From positions 62,001 through 126,000 of the forward strand of contig JAEEJK010000049.1 of NCBI GenBank assembly GCA_016281815.1: a DNA stretch of 64,000 nt, in the 5' to 3' direction. Source of the stretch: Prevotella sp. (GTDB lineage: Bacteria > Bacteroidota > Bacteroidia > Bacteroidales > Bacteroidaceae). The notes under the pieces are model-generated. The model saw only the letters and a list, made by a program, of their open reading frames with translations, had not been told where the DNA came from and did no database searches. A program made the translations under genes and the position numbers. Shown here piece by piece: positions 60,891-64,000 of the stretch (within the stretch, counting starts at the first letter, position 1; each line of letters begins with the position of its first letter).

Positions 60891-61859
60891 TTAATTTTCT
60901 ATTCTTTCTCCAAGTTTCCTAAACTTTACCAGTTCGCTGATGACCTCTTCTGGATCATCCGTGAGGGTGAGAAGCAGATTCTTGTATTTCCCCCTCTCTG
61001 ACAACTGCTCAAGAAGTGGGTATATCGGCATGTCTTCACTCCAGAACGATTTGCCTAAAAAGATCATCGGACTGGCGAAACCAAATGACAAATAATGGTT
61101 CTGGACGGCATCCTGGAATACTTCCTGCATCGTTCCGGCACTTCCTGGCGTGTAGATGATGCCGCCGAAAGCCAACGTGAGGATGCTGTCCTCACGGACG
61201 CTGTTCTCAAAGAATTTGGCAATATGGGTGGCGAAAGGCGTGGAGGGTTCATGCCCGTAGAGCCAGGTGGGAATGCCAAGGCTGACAAAATGGTCTTGGG
61301 GAAAGCGTTCCATCACCTCAAAGGCGGTGGACAACCAACCTTCGTCTTTGAAAGTGGGGGCTCCGCTGAGCATGCCGAGGGCTTCGTCAAACTGGGCTTC
61401 GCTGTTGCCTGCCATCCATGCGCCAAAGTGAGTGGCTTCCATTGCGCCGGGACCTCCTCCGCTGAGCATGAAGAAACCCATCTCGGTGAGTCGTTTGCTG
61501 AGCCTTGCAATCATGCCGAACATCTCGTCTGTGCGTGACAGCGCATGACCGCCCATGATTCCGACACACAAACGGTTGTTGTGAGTTTCAAAAAACTGAT
61601 TCAGCGCGGTGTGGATTCCATGGTCGTGAACACTGCGGGCCAATGACTCATTCACAAGGTTGGCTTGCTTGCCGGTGGACAAGAAATGCTGATATACAAG
61701 CGTGTCGTAGCAGGTGGAGAAACTGGACGGGTCTTCTGGATGGTATCCGTCGTACAACTCACGCGGAGAATACAGTTCATGACGGGTTACATCGTATGGG
61801 ACGGACTCCATATAAGAAATGGTGCCGTTGAGTTGGTTGAAGTTTTTTTCTGATATCAT
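60891..61859 (-). CDS. LOG-family/PpnN-like nucleotide-binding protein
   Basis: 322 residues with a Rossmann-like fold. LOG motifs: the phosphate site MLSGGGPGAMEATHFGAW and, later, TPGSAGTMQEVFQDAVQ. The second motif in most LOG and lysine decarboxylase-like proteins is PGGxGTxxE; here the second Gly is Ser. Members hydrolyse nucleoside 5'-monophosphates (cytokinin-activating or PpnN type). The N-terminal 100 residues are an extension without obvious domain. It is a single gene opposite in direction to both neighbours. Confidence 0.8.
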   Translation of the reverse strand: MISEKNFNQLNGTISYMESVPYDVTRHELYSPRELYDGYHPEDPSSFSTCYDTLVYQHFLSTGKQANLVNESLARSVHDHGIHTALNQFFETHNNRLCVGIMGGHALSRTDEMFGMIARLSKRLTEMGFFMLSGGGPGAMEATHFGAWMAGNSEAQFDEALGMLSGAPTFKDEGWLSTAFEVMERFPQDHFVSLGIPTWLYGHEPSTPFATHIAKFFENSVREDSILTLAFGGIIYTPGSAGTMQEVFQDAVQNHYLSFGFASPMIFLGKSFWSEDMPIYPLLEQLSERGKYKNLLLTLTDDPEEVISELVKFRKLGERIEN

Positions 61860-61903
61860 AATTGAGTGAGCATGCTAAAGTGGAGTAAAACGTATTAGTA
61901 GGG

Positions 61904-61911
61904 CAAATATA
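61904..61911 (-). promoter_or_regulatory. -7 element of the LOG gene
   Basis: TATATTTG on the minus strand, 45 bp before the ATG at 61859; no clear -33 box. Confidence 0.55.
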
Positions 61912-61984
61912 CGTTTTTTTCAACAGATTTCACCTTTTTTTGACGAAAAAAGATGAACAATGCTTCTTTTCTCTACTTTTTTCG

Positions 61985-61992
61985 TATTTTTG
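61985..61992 (+). promoter_or_regulatory. -7 element of ettA
   Basis: TATTTTTG, exact TAnnTTTG, 125 bp before the ATG at 62117. Transcripts from it would include the octamer tract. Confidence 0.5.
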
Positions 61993-62044
61993 TACTCTGA
62001 CAAATCTGCGGCCTCCGTCAACGAGGCCCCGTCCAAACTATTGT

Positions 62045-62110
62045 CCAAACTCCCAAACTCCCAAACTCCCAAACTCCTAAACTCCTAAACTCCTAAACTC
62101 CTAAACTCCT
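62045..62110. repeat. Octamer tandem repeat (AAACTCCC/AAACTCCT) before ettA
   Basis: About eight 8-bp units, three or four AAACTCCC then five AAACTCCT, ending 6 bp before the ettA ATG with a run of A. It fills the leader at the ribosome-binding position. Confidence 0.9.
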
Positions 62111-62116
62111 AAAAAA

Positions 62117-63814
62117 ATGGCTACAGTCGACGACAAAAAAGTGATTTTCTCGATGGTGGGCGTAAGCAAGACCATCCAGCAAAACCAGAAACAAATCCTC
62201 AAGAACATCTATCTCAGTTTCTTCTATGGGGCGAAAATCGGCATCATCGGACTGAATGGTGCGGGTAAGTCCACCCTCATGAAAATCATCGCTGGAATTG
62301 AACAACAGTATCAGGGAAATGTGGTGTGGAGCCCTGGATATTCTGTCGGATATCTGCCCCAGGATCCTCCGCTCGATGAGACCAAGACGGTGAAGGAGAA
62401 TGTGATGGAGGGGGTAAAGCATGTCTATGATGCCTTGGCCGAATATGATGAGATCAATGTGAAGTTCGGATTGCCGGAATATTATGAAGACCCTGACAAG
62501 ATGGACAAACTCATGGCTCGCCAGGCGGAGTTGCAGGACGTCATCGATGCGACAGATGCATGGAACATGGATTCCAAACTCGACAGGGCGATGGATGCGC
62601 TCAACTGCCCGCCGGGGGACTGGGAGGTGAAAAACTTATCGGGTGGGGAGCGCAGACGGGTGGCCCTGTGCCGCCTGCTCCTGCAGAAACCGGATGTGTT
62701 GTTGCTTGATGAGCCGACCAACCACCTCGACGCGGAGTCTATCGACTGGCTCGAACAGCATCTGCAGCAGTATGAGGGAACGGTGATCGCGGTCACACAC
62801 GACAGGTATTTCCTCGACGATGTGGCGGAGTGGATTCTCGAACTCGACAGAGGGGAGGGTATACCATGGAAGGGCAATTATTCCTCTTGGCTGGAACAGA
62901 AGAGCATGCGCATGGCGCAGGAGGAGAAAACGGCCTCGAAACGTCGCAAGACACTCGAACGTGAGTTGGAGTGGGTGAGGATGGCTCCGAAAGCGCGCCA
63001 TGCGAAGGGGAAGGCGCGTCTGAACTCGTATGACAGGATGCTCAATGAGGAACAGAAGCAAAAAGAGGAAAAACTCGAGATATTCATACCCAATGGACCG
63101 AGACTGGGCAACAAGGTGATAGAGGCGGAACATGTGGCAAAATCTTTCGGGGAGAAAGTGCTCTTCTCTGACCTCAACTTCATGCTGCCGCCAAACGGCA
63201 TCGTGGGGGTCATAGGGCCCAACGGCGCGGGAAAGACCACGCTGTTCAGACTCATCATGGGATTGGAACAGGCTGACAAAGGGGCTTTCCAGGTGGGAGA
63301 GACTGTCAAGTTGAGTTATGTTGACCAGCAACACAAGGATATCGACCCGGACAAGACGGTCTACCAGGTGGTGAGTGGCGGCAATGAGACGATTCGCATG
63401 GGTGGAAGGGATGTCAATGTGAGGGCATACCTCTCAAGGTTCAATTTCAGCGGGGCAGACCAGGAGAAAAAGTGTGCCGTGCTTTCAGGTGGCGAGCGCA
63501 ACAGACTGCAACTGGCTCTCGCCTTGAAACAGGAGGGCAATGTGCTGCTGCTCGACGAACCGACCAACGATATCGATGTCAATACGCTACGTGCCTTGGA
63601 GGAGGGCCTGGAGGCTTTCGCTGGATGCGCTGTCATCATCAGTCACGATAGGTGGTTCCTTGATAGGATATGTACCCACATCCTTGCCTTTGAGGGGGAG
63701 GGTAATGTGTTCTATTTCGAGGGAAGTTATACGGAATATGAGGCGAACAAGGCAAAGAGGCTGGGGCTCGAGGAACCAAAGCGTATCCGATACCGCAAAC
63801 TGATGGATGAGTAA
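62117..63814 (+). CDS. ettA: Energy-dependent translational throttle protein EttA (ABC-F)
   Basis: 565 residues. Two ABC domains: Walker A LNGAGKSTLMKI, signature LSGGERRRVALCRLL, Walker B LLLDEPTNHLDAES; second GPNGAGKTTLFRLI, LSGGERNRLQLALAL, LLLDEPTNDIDVNT. The EttA-specific arm insert lies at about 95-145, and the linker with KARHAKGKARLNSYDRM is conserved. EttA gates the first peptide bond at the ribosomal E site according to ATP level. No membrane domain. The start ATG is preceded by the octamer repeat. Confidence 0.95.
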   Translation: MATVDDKKVIFSMVGVSKTIQQNQKQILKNIYLSFFYGAKIGIIGLNGAGKSTLMKIIAGIEQQYQGNVVWSPGYSVGYLPQDPPLDETKTVKENVMEGVKHVYDALAEYDEINVKFGLPEYYEDPDKMDKLMARQAELQDVIDATDAWNMDSKLDRAMDALNCPPGDWEVKNLSGGERRRVALCRLLLQKPDVLLLDEPTNHLDAESIDWLEQHLQQYEGTVIAVTHDRYFLDDVAEWILELDRGEGIPWKGNYSSWLEQKSMRMAQEEKTASKRRKTLERELEWVRMAPKARHAKGKARLNSYDRMLNEEQKQKEEKLEIFIPNGPRLGNKVIEAEHVAKSFGEKVLFSDLNFMLPPNGIVGVIGPNGAGKTTLFRLIMGLEQADKGAFQVGETVKLSYVDQQHKDIDPDKTVYQVVSGGNETIRMGGRDVNVRAYLSRFNFSGADQEKKCAVLSGGERNRLQLALALKQEGNVLLLDEPTNDIDVNTLRALEEGLEAFAGCAVIISHDRWFLDRICTHILAFEGEGNVFYFEGSYTEYEANKAKRLGLEEPKRIRYRKLMDE

Positions 63815-63895
63815 GCATCGTGGCTTATCTTCTCCGTTTTTCCTTAACAAATTGTAATTATTGGCGGCTCTGTGTCCTAATAACGGATTTTTTCC

Positions 63896-63903
63896 TAATT
63901 TTG
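63896..63903 (+). promoter_or_regulatory. -7 element reading out of the window
   Basis: TAATTTTG, exact TAnnTTTG, in the last 110 bp; it probably serves a plus-strand gene starting beyond 64000. I see no coding frame in 63815-64000. Confidence 0.5.
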
Positions 63904-64000
63904 CACCTTCGGAATTCATGTCTGAAGATAACTTGGGTGTAGGCAATCGGAAATGCACCGCATCTGACGATATGTGGGTTTTGGATAATTAGAATATCTA

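Overview
The window looks like a chromosomal segment of a gut or oral Bacteroidota, most probably Prevotellaceae (Prevotella/Segatella type). Support from sequence: promoters of the Bacteroidota form TTTG-N19-20-TAnnTTTG lie in front of many genes; ribosome binding sites of the Shine-Dalgarno type are mostly absent; the primary sigma factor is the short 290-residue form; and several families are largely restricted to this phylum (TamL lipoprotein, DUF3127, DUF5686, BspA-type repeats, a Por-like C-terminal tail). I see no phage, integrase, transposase or CRISPR array. The segment is mostly core genome with a polysaccharide-degradation insert.

Layout. 1-5528: C-terminal part of TamB and the lipoprotein-type TamA partner (TamL). 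5529-5983: nonamer repeat tract, tRNA-Val(GAC), tRNA-Tyr(GTA), terminator. 6068-15558: two very large tandem rhamnogalacturonan lyases (PL11) with a 67-residue protein between them. 15599-20207 (minus strand): tightly overlapping operon of a DUF3298-like lipoprotein, rsmG, a metallo-beta-lactamase-fold hydrolase, ruvC, a twin-ATPase ABC protein and a small secreted protein. 20430-23384: membrane polyferredoxin resembling a NapH-NapG fusion plus a Tat-exported iron-sulfur aldo/keto reductase. 23510-26086: xseB and small or lipoprotein genes around REP-like repeats. 26222-31699: outer-membrane barrel, LptC, CNNM/CorC-type protein, PpiD-like chaperone. 31783-38344: two DigH-type glycosidases flanking the dnaN-exonuclease operon and a DUF3127 gene. 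38567-43471: cstA, small barrel, recR, a membrane protein, glycosyltransferase, acetyltransferase. 43548-43740: two identical tRNA-Asp genes. 43942-52410 (minus): AddB- and AddA-like helicase-nucleases and a DUF5686 barrel. 52722-57113 (minus): GH3 beta-glucosidase, rpoD, CDF metal transporter. 57287-63814: FKBP isomerase, EamA transporter, BspA-like repeat protein, LOG-family protein (minus), EttA.

The functional themes are envelope biogenesis (TamB/TamL, LptC, PpiD, FKBP, barrels), DNA repair and replication (RuvC, RecR, AddAB, XseB, DnaN), and secreted glycan degradation (PL11 x2, DigH x2, GH3). Two secreted proteins of unrelated fold, the second lyase and the BspA-like protein, share a dockerin-like C-terminal pair of calcium loops.

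The most unusual property of the window is not a gene. At least eight gene borders carry short tandem repeats of 7, 8, 9 or 11 bp, almost all strongly pyrimidine-rich on one strand, with a different unit sequence at most sites. Some run into coding sequence: the TamL signal-peptide region and the last codons of the ABC protein gene. A separate GC-rich, hairpin-forming repeat family occurs at 24.2-24.3 kb and 52.5-52.7 kb.
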